A stretch of 64,000 bases of DNA from Lachnospiraceae bacterium. GTDB lineage: Bacteria; Bacillota; Clostridia; Lachnospirales; Lachnospiraceae. The DNA is taken from contig SVFM01000002.1 in NCBI GenBank assembly GCA_015056865.1, positions 1-64,000 of the forward strand. The letters are read 5' to 3'. Made by a program: the position numbers and the translations under genes. This document shows, piece after piece, positions 9,390 through 17,575 of the stretch. Position 1 is the first letter of the stretch; the number at the start of each line of letters is the position of its first letter. The notes beneath the pieces are model-generated. The model saw only the letters and a list, made by a program, of their open reading frames with translations. It ran no database searches and had not been told where the DNA came from.

Positions 9390-9974
9390 CTATAGCAACC
9401 CCTGGAATCCACAAAAAGCAATGGCCATAAGTCCTGCTGTCACCAGCACGATCGGCATACCTTTAAAGGATTCCGGAAAATCGTTGTACTCCATCTTCTC
9501 TCGCAAACCTGCCAGAATAACGATAGCTATGGTAAAGCCCACCGCTGTGGCAAACCCGTTCACAATACTTGTCAAAATACCATATTCCTTCTGCACATTG
9601 GTCAATGCCACCCCAAGCACGGCACAGTTGGTGGTGATCAAGGGAAGATATACTCCCAGTGCCTTATAAAGGGCCTGCATATAACGTTTCAGGAACATCT
9701 CCACGAACTGCACCAATGTTGCGATCACCAGAATAAACACGATGGTCTGCAGATATTCGATATGAAAAGGCTGTAAAATATATTTGTATATCAATCCTGC
9801 CACCGCACTGGCCAAGGTGATCACGAAAATGACCGCCGCTCCCATTCCTGCAGCCGTATTTGTCTTTTTGGAAACTCCCAAAAAGGGGCAAAGTCCCAAA
9901 AACTGGCTGAGTACCACATTGCTTACCAGAGAGGAACTGATCAATATTACCAAAAGTTCTCCTACTGTACTCAT
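9390..9974 (-). CDS. rnfA: Rnf electron transport complex subunit A
   Basis: A 194-residue integral membrane protein with six predicted helices, homologous to RnfE and NqrE. The pair RnfA/RnfE forms the inverted-topology core that binds an intramembrane iron-sulfur centre; conserved cysteines are seen in LSQFLGLCPFLG (about 22-33) and TTNCAVLG (about 113-120). The ATG overlaps the TGA of rnfE by four bases (ATGA), which supports translational coupling. Confidence 0.96.
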   Translation of the reverse strand: MSTVGELLVILISSSLVSNVVLSQFLGLCPFLGVSKKTNTAAGMGAAVIFVITLASAVAGLIYKYILQPFHIEYLQTIVFILVIATLVQFVEMFLKRYMQALYKALGVYLPLITTNCAVLGVALTNVQKEYGILTSIVNGFATAVGFTIAIVILAGLREKMEYNDFPESFKGMPIVLVTAGLMAIAFCGFQGLL

Positions 9975-10681
9975 TCTTCACCCTCCTTTTCATCCAGATC
10001 ATAAAAACGTCTGCTGCAGCCCTTTTCACTGCAGTTCATACAATCCTCGTTACAACCGGACTGAACCTTGCTCATATCTTTGCCCTTCTTCGTTCCCCGC
10101 TTCTTCATATAATTCTGCAAAGCAGTCAGGGCTGCCAGGACAAAAAATGCACCCGGAGCCAGAACAAAAATGCCGATAGGGGTAAATCCTTTCAAAATGG
10201 TATATCCGAAGATCTCTCCTGCACCCAGGATCTCTCTCACAGCTCCGATACAGGTGAGAGCCACCGTAAATCCAAGGCCCATACCAATACCGTCAAACAA
10301 AGACGGGATGGGTGGATTAGAATAAGCATATGCTTCTGCACGTCCAAGGATGATACAGTTTACCACGATCAGGGGAATGTATACACCCAACGCGTCATAC
10401 AGCGAATTTAGATAGGCCTGCAGCAACAGTTCCACCACCGTCACGAAGGAAGCAATGATCACGATGAAAGCCGGAATGCGCACCCTGGAAGGAATCACCT
10501 TGCGCAGCAGAGAGATGATCAGATTACTCAGTGCAAGCACCACTGCAGTGGTCAGGCCCATGCCCAAACCATTGACGGCAGAAGTAGTTACCGCCAGCGT
10601 GGGACACATACCCAGCATCAGCACAAAGGTAGGGTTTTCTTTTACCAGACCATTCCATAAACGTTCTGTTATTTTATTCAT
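9971..10681 (-). CDS. rnfE: Rnf electron transport complex subunit E
   Basis: A 236-residue membrane subunit, paralogue of RnfA, with six helices and conserved cysteine segments MLGMCPTLAV (about 22-31) and VVNCIILG (about 113-120). The ATG at 10681 has GGAGG nine bases upstream; the longer open frame to 10714 is not needed. Unlike many RnfE proteins it carries a hydrophilic C-terminal tail (about 195-236) with four cysteines in the pattern C-x3-C-x2-C-x4-C, which may bind metal. It overlaps rnfG by 8 bases and rnfA by 4. Confidence 0.95.
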   Translation of the reverse strand: MNKITERLWNGLVKENPTFVLMLGMCPTLAVTTSAVNGLGMGLTTAVVLALSNLIISLLRKVIPSRVRIPAFIVIIASFVTVVELLLQAYLNSLYDALGVYIPLIVVNCIILGRAEAYAYSNPPIPSLFDGIGMGLGFTVALTCIGAVREILGAGEIFGYTILKGFTPIGIFVLAPGAFFVLAALTALQNYMKKRGTKKGKDMSKVQSGCNEDCMNCSEKGCSRRFYDLDEKEGEE

Positions 10682-11300
10682 TGTCTGCCCCTCCTTCCTG
10701 CAAAGCTTCCCCAAAGAACTGTAAACCTGCGTTCACCGCATTTACCACAGCCTTGGTTGTCTTGGTTGCACCTGAGATCGCATCTATCTGGGTGTCATCC
10801 TGGGCTCCTGTCTTGGTATATGTAAAAGCAGTCACCTTTTTATTTTCAAACTGAGGCACCAACACATTCCCGGCCTCCATGCCAAGACCCGGGGTCTCCG
10901 AAATATCCAAAATAGAGATGCCATTCAGGGTGCCGTCTTTTTGCATACCCATGTAGAGACCAATGTTTCCACTGTAACCCTCCGAGGAGATCACCTCGAT
11001 CACATACCCCAGAGAACTGCCGGACTGATCCAATGCCAGATACACATCTCCCACCGTCACGCCCATCTGACCATAGGCTTCCTGTTGCTGGGCAGTCAGT
11101 ACAATGTTCTGCTCAGTAAAATCTGCTGCATCCGCAAATACTGCCTGGCAGGCTTCACGAACCTTCCTCTCCTGCTGAAGACGGATAGGATCTTTCGTAA
11201 GCTGATATACAAATCCAAGCACCAACCCGGAGATCAGGGTGATGGCAAACAAAATTCCCGCTTCCTTCAGCATGATCATAAGATCTCTTTTATTTTTCAT
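10674..11300 (-). CDS. rnfG: Rnf electron transport complex subunit G
   Basis: A 208-residue subunit with one N-terminal membrane helix (about 13-34) and an extracytoplasmic FMN-binding domain. The covalent FMN attachment motif is the SGATKTTKAV segment (about 177-186), where flavin is linked to a threonine through phosphodiester by ApbE. The ATG at 11300 has AGGAGG upstream and gives the N-terminus MKNKRDLMIM. It overlaps rnfD by 11 bases. No apbE gene is seen in the window. Confidence 0.95.
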   Translation of the reverse strand: MKNKRDLMIMLKEAGILFAITLISGLVLGFVYQLTKDPIRLQQERKVREACQAVFADAADFTEQNIVLTAQQQEAYGQMGVTVGDVYLALDQSGSSLGYVIEVISSEGYSGNIGLYMGMQKDGTLNGISILDISETPGLGMEAGNVLVPQFENKKVTAFTYTKTGAQDDTQIDAISGATKTTKAVVNAVNAGLQFFGEALQEGGADNE

Positions 11301-12288
11301 CTTTTTTACCTCCTTCTGCGGAGGCCGCAAGTTTCTCCATCTTTGCCTTCGCCTTTCTCCAAGCGGAAGGATTACCAAAGGCAACCGGCATTGTCATTTT
11401 TTCGATCAGGGGCACCAACAAATTGCCCAAGATGATCGCATAGGAAACACCCTCTGCACTGGGGCCAAAAATACGGAAAATACCGGTCAAAACACCCAGT
11501 ATCACACCATATATATACTGTCCCATCCGTGTGACAGGTCGTGTCACATAGTCAGTTGCCATGAAAAAGGCTCCCAGCATCAGTCCGCCGCCGCAAAGCT
11601 GTGCACACAGATATACCGGATCCAGGCCATGACCGCCAAAGATCACTACAAAAAGTGCCACTGTTACAATATATGTACCAGGAACCCGCAGATCGATCAC
11701 GCCGATCAAAATCAGGAAACATGCACCGATCAAAAGGGCGATCACTGAAGTTTCTCCGATGGTTCCCCCTGTTTCTCCCAGGATCATGGACCAAAGGTCA
11801 ACAGATTCTCCGCCCTTTAAAGCAGCCAGCGGTGTTGCTCCGGTGAAACCGTCATAGGAAAAATCTGTCATCAGTGCCGGAAAAGAGATCACCAAAAAGC
11901 ACCTTGCAGCCAGCGCCGGATTCATAAAATTCTGCCCCAGACCACCAAAAAGCATTTTTACTACCAGGATTGCAAACACACCGCCAAGTGCCGCCATCCA
12001 TAAGGGGGCGCTGACCGGCAGATTGATGCCCAGCAACAAGCCCGTTACTACCGCGGAAAGATCCCCGATGGTTTGTTTCTTTTTATATAAACCAAACAAA
12101 TATTCCGTCAAAACAGTGGACGCAACAGTAGTCAGTATGACTGCCAGGGCCCTAATGCCGAAATGATAGATACCAAATCCCGTTGCCGGCATCAATGCAA
12201 TGATCACAGCCAACATGATACCATTTGTGGTAACCTTACTTCGGATGTGGGGATTGGACGAAACCTTCAGTAATTTTTCTTCAGCCAC
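11290..12288 (-). CDS. rnfD: Rnf electron transport complex subunit D
   Basis: A 332-residue membrane protein homologous to NqrB, with about nine helices. It is thought to be part of the ion path and carries covalent FMN at a threonine; the segment GFTGATPLAAL (about 154-164) fits that site. It begins at GTG (12286-12288) preceded by GGAGGAG. The last residues are lysine-rich and overlap the rnfG start. Confidence 0.95.
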   Translation of the reverse strand: MAEEKLLKVSSNPHIRSKVTTNGIMLAVIIALMPATGFGIYHFGIRALAVILTTVASTVLTEYLFGLYKKKQTIGDLSAVVTGLLLGINLPVSAPLWMAALGGVFAILVVKMLFGGLGQNFMNPALAARCFLVISFPALMTDFSYDGFTGATPLAALKGGESVDLWSMILGETGGTIGETSVIALLIGACFLILIGVIDLRVPGTYIVTVALFVVIFGGHGLDPVYLCAQLCGGGLMLGAFFMATDYVTRPVTRMGQYIYGVILGVLTGIFRIFGPSAEGVSYAIILGNLLVPLIEKMTMPVAFGNPSAWRKAKAKMEKLAASAEGGKKDEK

Positions 12289-12300
12289 GTTTTTCTCCTC

Positions 12301-13617
12301 CTACTTTTTCTTTTTTGCAAGCTGCATCTTGCGCATAGATTTGATGGTCTGGGTCAGGGGCTGCTTGGCCGGACATACAAAACTGCAGCACCCGCACTCA
12401 CAACACTCCATACCATTACACTTCAGGAAAGTCTCTTCATCTCCCCGTATAGCGGCCTGCATCAGTTTCGTGGGCACAACCCGCCCCGGGCAAACCTCCA
12501 CACATCTGCCACAGTTGATGCAGGCTGTGGGTTCCATAGCTGAAACTTCATCCTTGGTCAGACACAACAAGGCAGAAGCAGTCTTGGTGGTAGGCACATC
12601 CAGATCAAAGATACCAAATCCCATCATAGGACCTCCGGAAATAATTTTCTCCGGCTGTACCTTAAACCCTCCGGCCTCTTCCACCAACTCGTGATAGTTG
12701 GTACCGATCTTTACCTTAAAGTTGCAAGGCTCTGCAACGGCATCCCCCGTCACGGTCACAATACGCTCCATCAGGGGCTTTCCCTCTGTCAGGGCAGTAT
12801 AAATGGCAACCACCGTATCTACATTATCCACAATGCACCCTGCATCTGCCGGCAACATGGACGAATTGATCTGCCTTCCTGTTGTAGCATAGATCAGCTG
12901 ACGCTCTGCTCCCTGAGGATACTTGGTGCGTAAAGCCTTGACAGTAATACGGGGCTCATGCCGGGTCAGCCTTTTCATCAGTTCGATACAATCTCTTTTA
13001 TTGTCCTCTATAGCGATAATTCCGTAAGCCTTATCAAACAGCCGCAGGATTGCCTTTAATCCGCCGATCACCTTTCTTGGCTCCTCCAACATTCTGCGAT
13101 AGTCAGAGGTAAGATAAGGTTCACACTCAGCGCCGTTTACAATGACGTATTCGATTTTTTCCGGCTCCTTGGGAGAGAGCTTGATAAAGGTAGGAAAACC
13201 GGCGCCTCCCATACCTACCACGCCCGCTTCCTTTACGCGGGTGATGATCTCCTCCTTGGTATAGTCCTTGATCGCCTTGCACTCCGGAAACGAAACCGCT
13301 TCATACTTACCATCATTTTCTACTACAATGCTCATCACATTGTCTCCGGTCACCACTCTGCGTGGCTCAATGCACTTGACCGTACCGGAAACTGTAGCAT
13401 AAATAGGTGCAGAAACAAAACCTCCTGCCTCTGCAATCTTTTGTCCTGTCAGAACCCGTTCCCCTTTTTTCACGATCGGAACCGCAGGGGCACCTATGTG
13501 CTGGGACAAGGGATAAGTCAAATCTCCCTTAGGAAGGACATTCCTTATGGGGCGGTCCTTGGAGAGATCCTTTCCGTCATATGGGTGTATTCCACCTGTA
13601 AAAGTTAATTTCGCCAT
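12301..13617 (-). CDS. rnfC: Rnf electron transport complex subunit C
   Basis: The 438-residue peripheral subunit that binds NAD(H) and FMN on the cytoplasmic side. The N-terminus MAKLTFTGGIHP and GAPAVPIVKKGERV are family hallmarks, GVVGMGGAGFPT (about 130-141) lies in the nucleotide/FMN fold, and two [4Fe-4S] motifs lie at about 366-376 (CINCGRCVEVCP) and 405-416. The open frame runs back to 13776 but the upstream part is A/T rich and would overlap the divergent gene; ATG 13617 follows AGGAG. It is the first gene of rnfCDGEAB, divergent from the YprB-like gene. The complex couples ferredoxin oxidation to NAD+ reduction with Na+ or H+ export. Confidence 0.95.
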   Translation of the reverse strand: MAKLTFTGGIHPYDGKDLSKDRPIRNVLPKGDLTYPLSQHIGAPAVPIVKKGERVLTGQKIAEAGGFVSAPIYATVSGTVKCIEPRRVVTGDNVMSIVVENDGKYEAVSFPECKAIKDYTKEEIITRVKEAGVVGMGGAGFPTFIKLSPKEPEKIEYVIVNGAECEPYLTSDYRRMLEEPRKVIGGLKAILRLFDKAYGIIAIEDNKRDCIELMKRLTRHEPRITVKALRTKYPQGAERQLIYATTGRQINSSMLPADAGCIVDNVDTVVAIYTALTEGKPLMERIVTVTGDAVAEPCNFKVKIGTNYHELVEEAGGFKVQPEKIISGGPMMGFGIFDLDVPTTKTASALLCLTKDEVSAMEPTACINCGRCVEVCPGRVVPTKLMQAAIRGDEETFLKCNGMECCECGCCSFVCPAKQPLTQTIKSMRKMQLAKKKK

Positions 13618-13643
13618 GACATATTCACTCCTGAATGAAAATT

Positions 13644-13672
13644 TTGTCAAATACCAATGTAAATAATATACT
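13644..13672 (+). promoter_or_regulatory. Promoter of the yprB-like gene
   Basis: TTGTCA (13644-13649), 17 bases and TATACT (13667-13672) on the plus strand. It lies in the short A/T-rich divergent region shared with rnfC; a clear rnfC promoter was not resolved. Confidence 0.5.
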
Positions 13673-13750
13673 ATTTTTTTCGACAAAATACTACTGAAAA
13701 ATAAAAAAATATGATATATTATTTTTAGAAATAAGCCAAAGGAGAATCCA

Positions 13751-14854
13751 ATGTATTCCATCAGCCAAAAAATCAACCAATCTTATATCAACTATCCCCT
13801 GCAGGAAATCGCCCCTTTGTCCGACTTTCTTTTTGTGGATATCGAAACCACCGGATTTACTGCCAAAAGCTCGTCTCTATACCTGATCGGTACTGCATAT
13901 TATGCTGACGGCAGTTGGAATATTAACCAGTGGTTTGCGGAGAATACTACCGAGGAGACCGAGATTCTGACGTCTTTTTTTAAGATGGCCTCCTCTTTCA
14001 AATATCTGGTTCATTTTAACGGCAATCAGTTTGACTTGCCTTACTTGCTGGAAAAATGCGCTTGCCACCACCTGCCTTACAACTTTGACAAATTTCAAGG
14101 CATCGACATATACAAACGAATTGCACCCTATAAATATTTTTTGAAACTTCCCAACTGTAAACAAAAGACACTGGAACAATTCCTGGGAATTCAGCGGATT
14201 GACACCTATAACGGCGGCGAACTGATCAGCATCTACAAAGACTATGAAAAGAATCCCTCCACCGCCTCCAGGAACCTTCTTTTGCAACACAATTTTGATG
14301 ATGTAAAGGGCATGCTTCAGCTTTTACCGGTGCTGGCCTACTCAGATATCTTTGCTGGAAAGTTGAAAGCAACAAAAGTGCAAGCCAACCATTACACTGA
14401 CTTTTCCGGAAACAGCAGACAGGAGCTGCTGATGACTCTGGCCCTGCCAACTGCCCTGCCCAAACCTATTTCCCTGTCTGCAAATGACTGTTATTTTAAA
14501 GGCGAGGGAACAACCGGCATGTTGAAGGTACCTATCTACGAAGAAGAACTAAAGTATTTTTACGCCAATTATAAGGATTATTACTATCTGCCGGCAGAGG
14601 ATGTGGCCCTACATAAGTCTGTTGCCGCCTTCGTGGATAAAGAATACCGGGTACCGGCCACTGCCGCCACCTGCTACACCAGAAAATACTCCTGCTATCT
14701 TCCTCAATGGGATCTTCTTGTAGAACCATTTTTCAAAAGAGACTACAAAAGCAAGGGATTGTTTTTTGAACTGACCGATGAACGAAAGAGAGACCGGGAT
14801 ACCTTTACGAAATATGCCTGCCATGTGCTGGATGTGATGGCTACAAGTTTTTAA
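13751..14854 (+). CDS. YprB-like ribonuclease H-fold exonuclease domain protein
   Basis: A 367-residue cytoplasmic protein with the RNase_H_2/DEDD exonuclease fold. Motif I is FVDIETTGF (residues 28-36), followed by the HFNGNQFDLPYL segment (about 94-105) and an acidic HNFDDVKGM motif (about 177-185), consistent with two-metal catalysis. Bacillus YprB is the named relative; substrates are not firmly known. The C-terminal part (about 230-367) is less conserved, with helical character. AAAGGAG lies seven bases before the ATG. It is monocistronic and ends close to a bidirectional hairpin. Confidence 0.75.
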   Translation: MYSISQKINQSYINYPLQEIAPLSDFLFVDIETTGFTAKSSSLYLIGTAYYADGSWNINQWFAENTTEETEILTSFFKMASSFKYLVHFNGNQFDLPYLLEKCACHHLPYNFDKFQGIDIYKRIAPYKYFLKLPNCKQKTLEQFLGIQRIDTYNGGELISIYKDYEKNPSTASRNLLLQHNFDDVKGMLQLLPVLAYSDIFAGKLKATKVQANHYTDFSGNSRQELLMTLALPTALPKPISLSANDCYFKGEGTTGMLKVPIYEEELKYFYANYKDYYYLPAEDVALHKSVAAFVDKEYRVPATAATCYTRKYSCYLPQWDLLVEPFFKRDYKSKGLFFELTDERKRDRDTFTKYACHVLDVMATSF

Positions 14855-14865
14855 TTTCACTTATG

Positions 14866-14906
14866 ACAAAAACCACAGGGCAAATCACTTGTCCTGTGGT
14901 TTCTTA
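14866..14906. terminator. Bidirectional terminator between yprB-like gene and rpsA
   Basis: Stem AACCACAGG (14871-14879) pairs with CCTGTGGTT (14893-14901). T tracts occur on both sides: TTTTTGTC on the minus strand after rpsA, and TTTCTT on the plus strand. Confidence 0.85.
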
Positions 14907-14915
14907 CATATCTTC

Positions 14916-16049
14916 TTATTCTTCTTCGCCTTCTGCTGCGATCACAGCATCAATGTCAACCGGAACCTCATCAGCGTTTTCTTCTGCCTTAGGCTCAACA
15001 GCTGTCAGCGCCTTGATGCTCAGACTGATCTTCTTGTCTGCTTCGTTGAAATCAACAACCTTCGCGGTAACGCTGTCACCGATTTTCAGAACATCGGAGG
15101 GTTTCTCAATGTGCTCCTTAGCAATCTGAGAAACATGAAGCAGTGCATCCACACCGGGCTCCAGCTCTACAAAAGCACCAAAGTCAGTCATTCTTGCAAC
15201 AGTACCTGTCACCTCAGTACCTACAGCATATTTCTCATCTGCATTCTTCCAAGGATTGGTTTCCTCAAACTTCATGCTCAGAGCAATCTTGCTGCCGGAG
15301 ATCTCTTTGATCAAAACAGTCACTGTATCGCCAACCTTAAACACCTTCTTGGGATGCTCTACTCTGCCCCAGGACATCTCGGAAATATGAAGCAGGCCAT
15401 CTGCACCGCCCAACTCTACAAATACACCGAAATCGGTAACGTTCTTTACAACGCCTTCCACTACATCGCCCTCTTTGATTCTCTCAAAGAGTTCCTTCTG
15501 CATCTCTGCCTTCTTTGCAGTGATCAGCTGTCTGCGGTCACCGATGTATCTTCTTCTCTTAGGATTGTACTCGCTTACTACGAATTCAATTTCCTGACCT
15601 GCGTACTTACTGAGATCCTTCTCATAAGTATCGGATACCAGGCTTGCAGGAATGAAAATACGAACTTCCTCCACTACTACACTGAGGCCGCCATCCAACA
15701 CCTGGCTTACAACAGCCTTCAGCACTTCTTTGTTGTTAAATGCTTCTTCGATTCTCTTATTACCTCTGTCCGCAGCAAGACGTTTGTAAGTAAGAGAAAC
15801 TTGTCCTTCACCGTCGTTTACCTTCAGGATCTTTACTTCCATGGTATCGCCGACTTTCACAGTGTCCTTAAGATCTACACCCGGGTCGTTGGTATATTCG
15901 TTCTTAGTAAGGATACCGTCTGACTTGTAACCGATATTGAGAACAATTTCTTCAGGCTTCACATCGATAACTGTACCTTCAACTACCTCTCCCGCATGTA
16001 TTGTTTTTAATGAATCTTCCAACATTTGTTCAAAAGTTAATTCTGACAT
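14916..16049 (-). CDS. rpsA: S1 RNA-binding domain protein (ribosomal protein S1 homologue)
   Basis: A 377-residue protein with four S1 OB-fold domains, starting near residues 18, 105, 190 and 275. The last two carry the conserved TDFGVFVEL and TDFGAFVEL strands. It is probably involved in mRNA binding at the ribosome, though low-GC Gram-positive S1 homologues with four domains are not all essential. The ATG at 16049 has GAGGAGG upstream and overlaps the end of ispH by 20 bases. The last 20 residues are acidic. A terminator follows at once. Confidence 0.92.
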   Translation of the reverse strand: MSELTFEQMLEDSLKTIHAGEVVEGTVIDVKPEEIVLNIGYKSDGILTKNEYTNDPGVDLKDTVKVGDTMEVKILKVNDGEGQVSLTYKRLAADRGNKRIEEAFNNKEVLKAVVSQVLDGGLSVVVEEVRIFIPASLVSDTYEKDLSKYAGQEIEFVVSEYNPKRRRYIGDRRQLITAKKAEMQKELFERIKEGDVVEGVVKNVTDFGVFVELGGADGLLHISEMSWGRVEHPKKVFKVGDTVTVLIKEISGSKIALSMKFEETNPWKNADEKYAVGTEVTGTVARMTDFGAFVELEPGVDALLHVSQIAKEHIEKPSDVLKIGDSVTAKVVDFNEADKKISLSIKALTAVEPKAEENADEVPVDIDAVIAAEGEEE

Positions 16050-16878
16050 AATTTTGAACCTCCTCAATAATATTATTTGGGGTAGAAGCCCCTGCCGTAA
16101 TACCCAGCATCCGGATAGATTTAGGTAGTTCTAAATGCAAGTCATCCAGTGTCTGTATATAATAGGTGTGCTCGCACTCTCTGCTGCATATTTCATAGAG
16201 TTTCCTTGTATTGGAACTGTGCTTGCCTCCTATTACGATCATGGCGTCGACAGACGATGCGATTTCTCTGGCTTCCGCCTGTCTCTCCTCTGTTGCGTTA
16301 CAGATAGTATTCGCAACAATAACATTATAGTATTTCTTTTTAAAAATTTCAACTATATCTTCAAATTTCTTGTAGTTAAATGTCGTTTGAGACACAATGC
16401 ATATCTGTTTTTCCTCATCTGCCTCAAAATTTTCCGCTTCCTGCACCGTTTCAATGACATTCGGCGTATTATGGCACCACCCTTTGATGCCTTCCACCTC
16501 CGGGTGACCCGGATTTCCCACGATAATTATCTGCTTTCCCTTTTCACTTTCATCGCTGACGATCTTGTGTATCCGTTTCACAAAAGGACAGGTGGCGTCC
16601 ACACACTCCAGGCCCTGTTTTTCTATCATGTCATAAATGCGTTTTTCCACACCATGTGATCTGATAATGATTGTTCCCTCAGTGACTTGGCTTAATGCAT
16701 CCTCGCCTTCGATCACCCGAACTCCTTTTTCTGCCAGATCATTTACCACTTCCTCATTGTGAATGATAGGTCCGTAGGTATATATGGGTGACTTGCTGCC
16801 GATCTGTTCATATACTTTTTCCACGGCCCTCTTTACGCCAAAGCAAAAGCCTGATTTTTTTGCAACAATTACTTCCAT
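16030..16878 (-). CDS. ispH: 4-hydroxy-3-methylbut-2-enyl diphosphate reductase
   Basis: The last enzyme of the MEP isoprenoid pathway, 282 residues, binding a [4Fe-4S] cluster. The three cysteine ligands are C12 (SGFCFGV), the one in VDATCPFV (about 96) and the one in TICNATEER (about 192). The substrate-binding KHSSNT segment is at about 220-225. I choose ATG 16878 because GAGGA precedes it and it yields the normal N-terminus; it overlaps the cmk stop by 10 bases. In many Clostridia IspH is fused to the S1 protein; here the genes are separate but overlapping. Confidence 0.95.
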   Translation of the reverse strand: MEVIVAKKSGFCFGVKRAVEKVYEQIGSKSPIYTYGPIIHNEEVVNDLAEKGVRVIEGEDALSQVTEGTIIIRSHGVEKRIYDMIEKQGLECVDATCPFVKRIHKIVSDESEKGKQIIIVGNPGHPEVEGIKGWCHNTPNVIETVQEAENFEADEEKQICIVSQTTFNYKKFEDIVEIFKKKYYNVIVANTICNATEERQAEAREIASSVDAMIVIGGKHSSNTRKLYEICSRECEHTYYIQTLDDLHLELPKSIRMLGITAGASTPNNIIEEVQNYVRINF

Positions 16879-17543
16879 CCACACTTTTCCTCGCAAATTT
16901 TGATAATGGCGGTTACCACTTCCTGAATATCCATATGGGAGGTATCCAGTAAAATGGCATCCTGGGCCTGTCGCAGAGGTGAGATATCTCTGGTCATGTC
17001 CCGGTGATCACGCTGCGCAATTTCTCTTTCTATTTCTTCCAAATCCCAGTTTTCGCCTTTGGCTGTCAACTCATCATAACGCCTGCGGGCACGCACCTCC
17101 ACCGATGCAGTCAGATATATTTTCACATCAGCCCCGGGCAATACGCAGGTCCCAATATCCCGGCCATCCATGATCACATCTGCCCGCTCTGCAAGCTTTT
17201 GCTGCAGCTGAACCAGTTTCTTTCTCACATCCCCATTTACACTGCTGGCAGAAGCCATTTTTCCCACCTCCTCCGTGCGAAGGAAAGGGGTGACATTTTC
17301 ACCATTCAAGTATACCAGCTGCTCGCCCTTTTCATACTGTATGGTGATATCTGCACTTTTGCACTTTTCACTGATGGCCGCACTGTCCTGGGCAGCTATC
17401 CCGGCTCGCAGCAAATACAGCGCCATAGCACGATACATTGCTCCGGTATCAACGTAGATCAGATTTCTCTCTTTTGCAATTTTCTTAGCTATGGTACTCT
17501 TACCTGCACCTGCAGGTCCATCTATGGCTATACTGAAACTCAT
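16869..17543 (-). CDS. cmk: Cytidylate kinase
   Basis: A 224-residue NMP kinase that phosphorylates CMP and dCMP. The P-loop GPAGAGKST is at residues 8-16, the CMP-binding DGRDIGT near 154-160 of the fold, and the lid region RRRYDEL follows. ATG 17543 is preceded by GGAGGGAGC and gives the standard MSFSIAIDG N-terminus; the longer frame to 17579 is unlikely. It is part of a tight cluster with the flavoprotein upstream and ispH-rpsA downstream, an arrangement common in Clostridia. Confidence 0.95.
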   Translation of the reverse strand: MSFSIAIDGPAGAGKSTIAKKIAKERNLIYVDTGAMYRAMALYLLRAGIAAQDSAAISEKCKSADITIQYEKGEQLVYLNGENVTPFLRTEEVGKMASASSVNGDVRKKLVQLQQKLAERADVIMDGRDIGTCVLPGADVKIYLTASVEVRARRRYDELTAKGENWDLEEIEREIAQRDHRDMTRDISPLRQAQDAILLDTSHMDIQEVVTAIIKICEEKCGWK

Positions 17544-17575
17544 GCTCCCTCCAATTCCACCGGGTTCTTCCCCGG

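Noticed and set aside
13618..13776. 53-residue N-terminal extension of RnfC
   Set aside because: The extra residues are hydrophobic and encoded by the A/T-rich divergent promoter region. The family start MAKLTFTGGIHP has its own ribosome site.
14889..15923. Plus-strand open frame of 344 codons
   Set aside because: It is antisense to rpsA; the sequence is a shadow of the S1 repeat coding bias.
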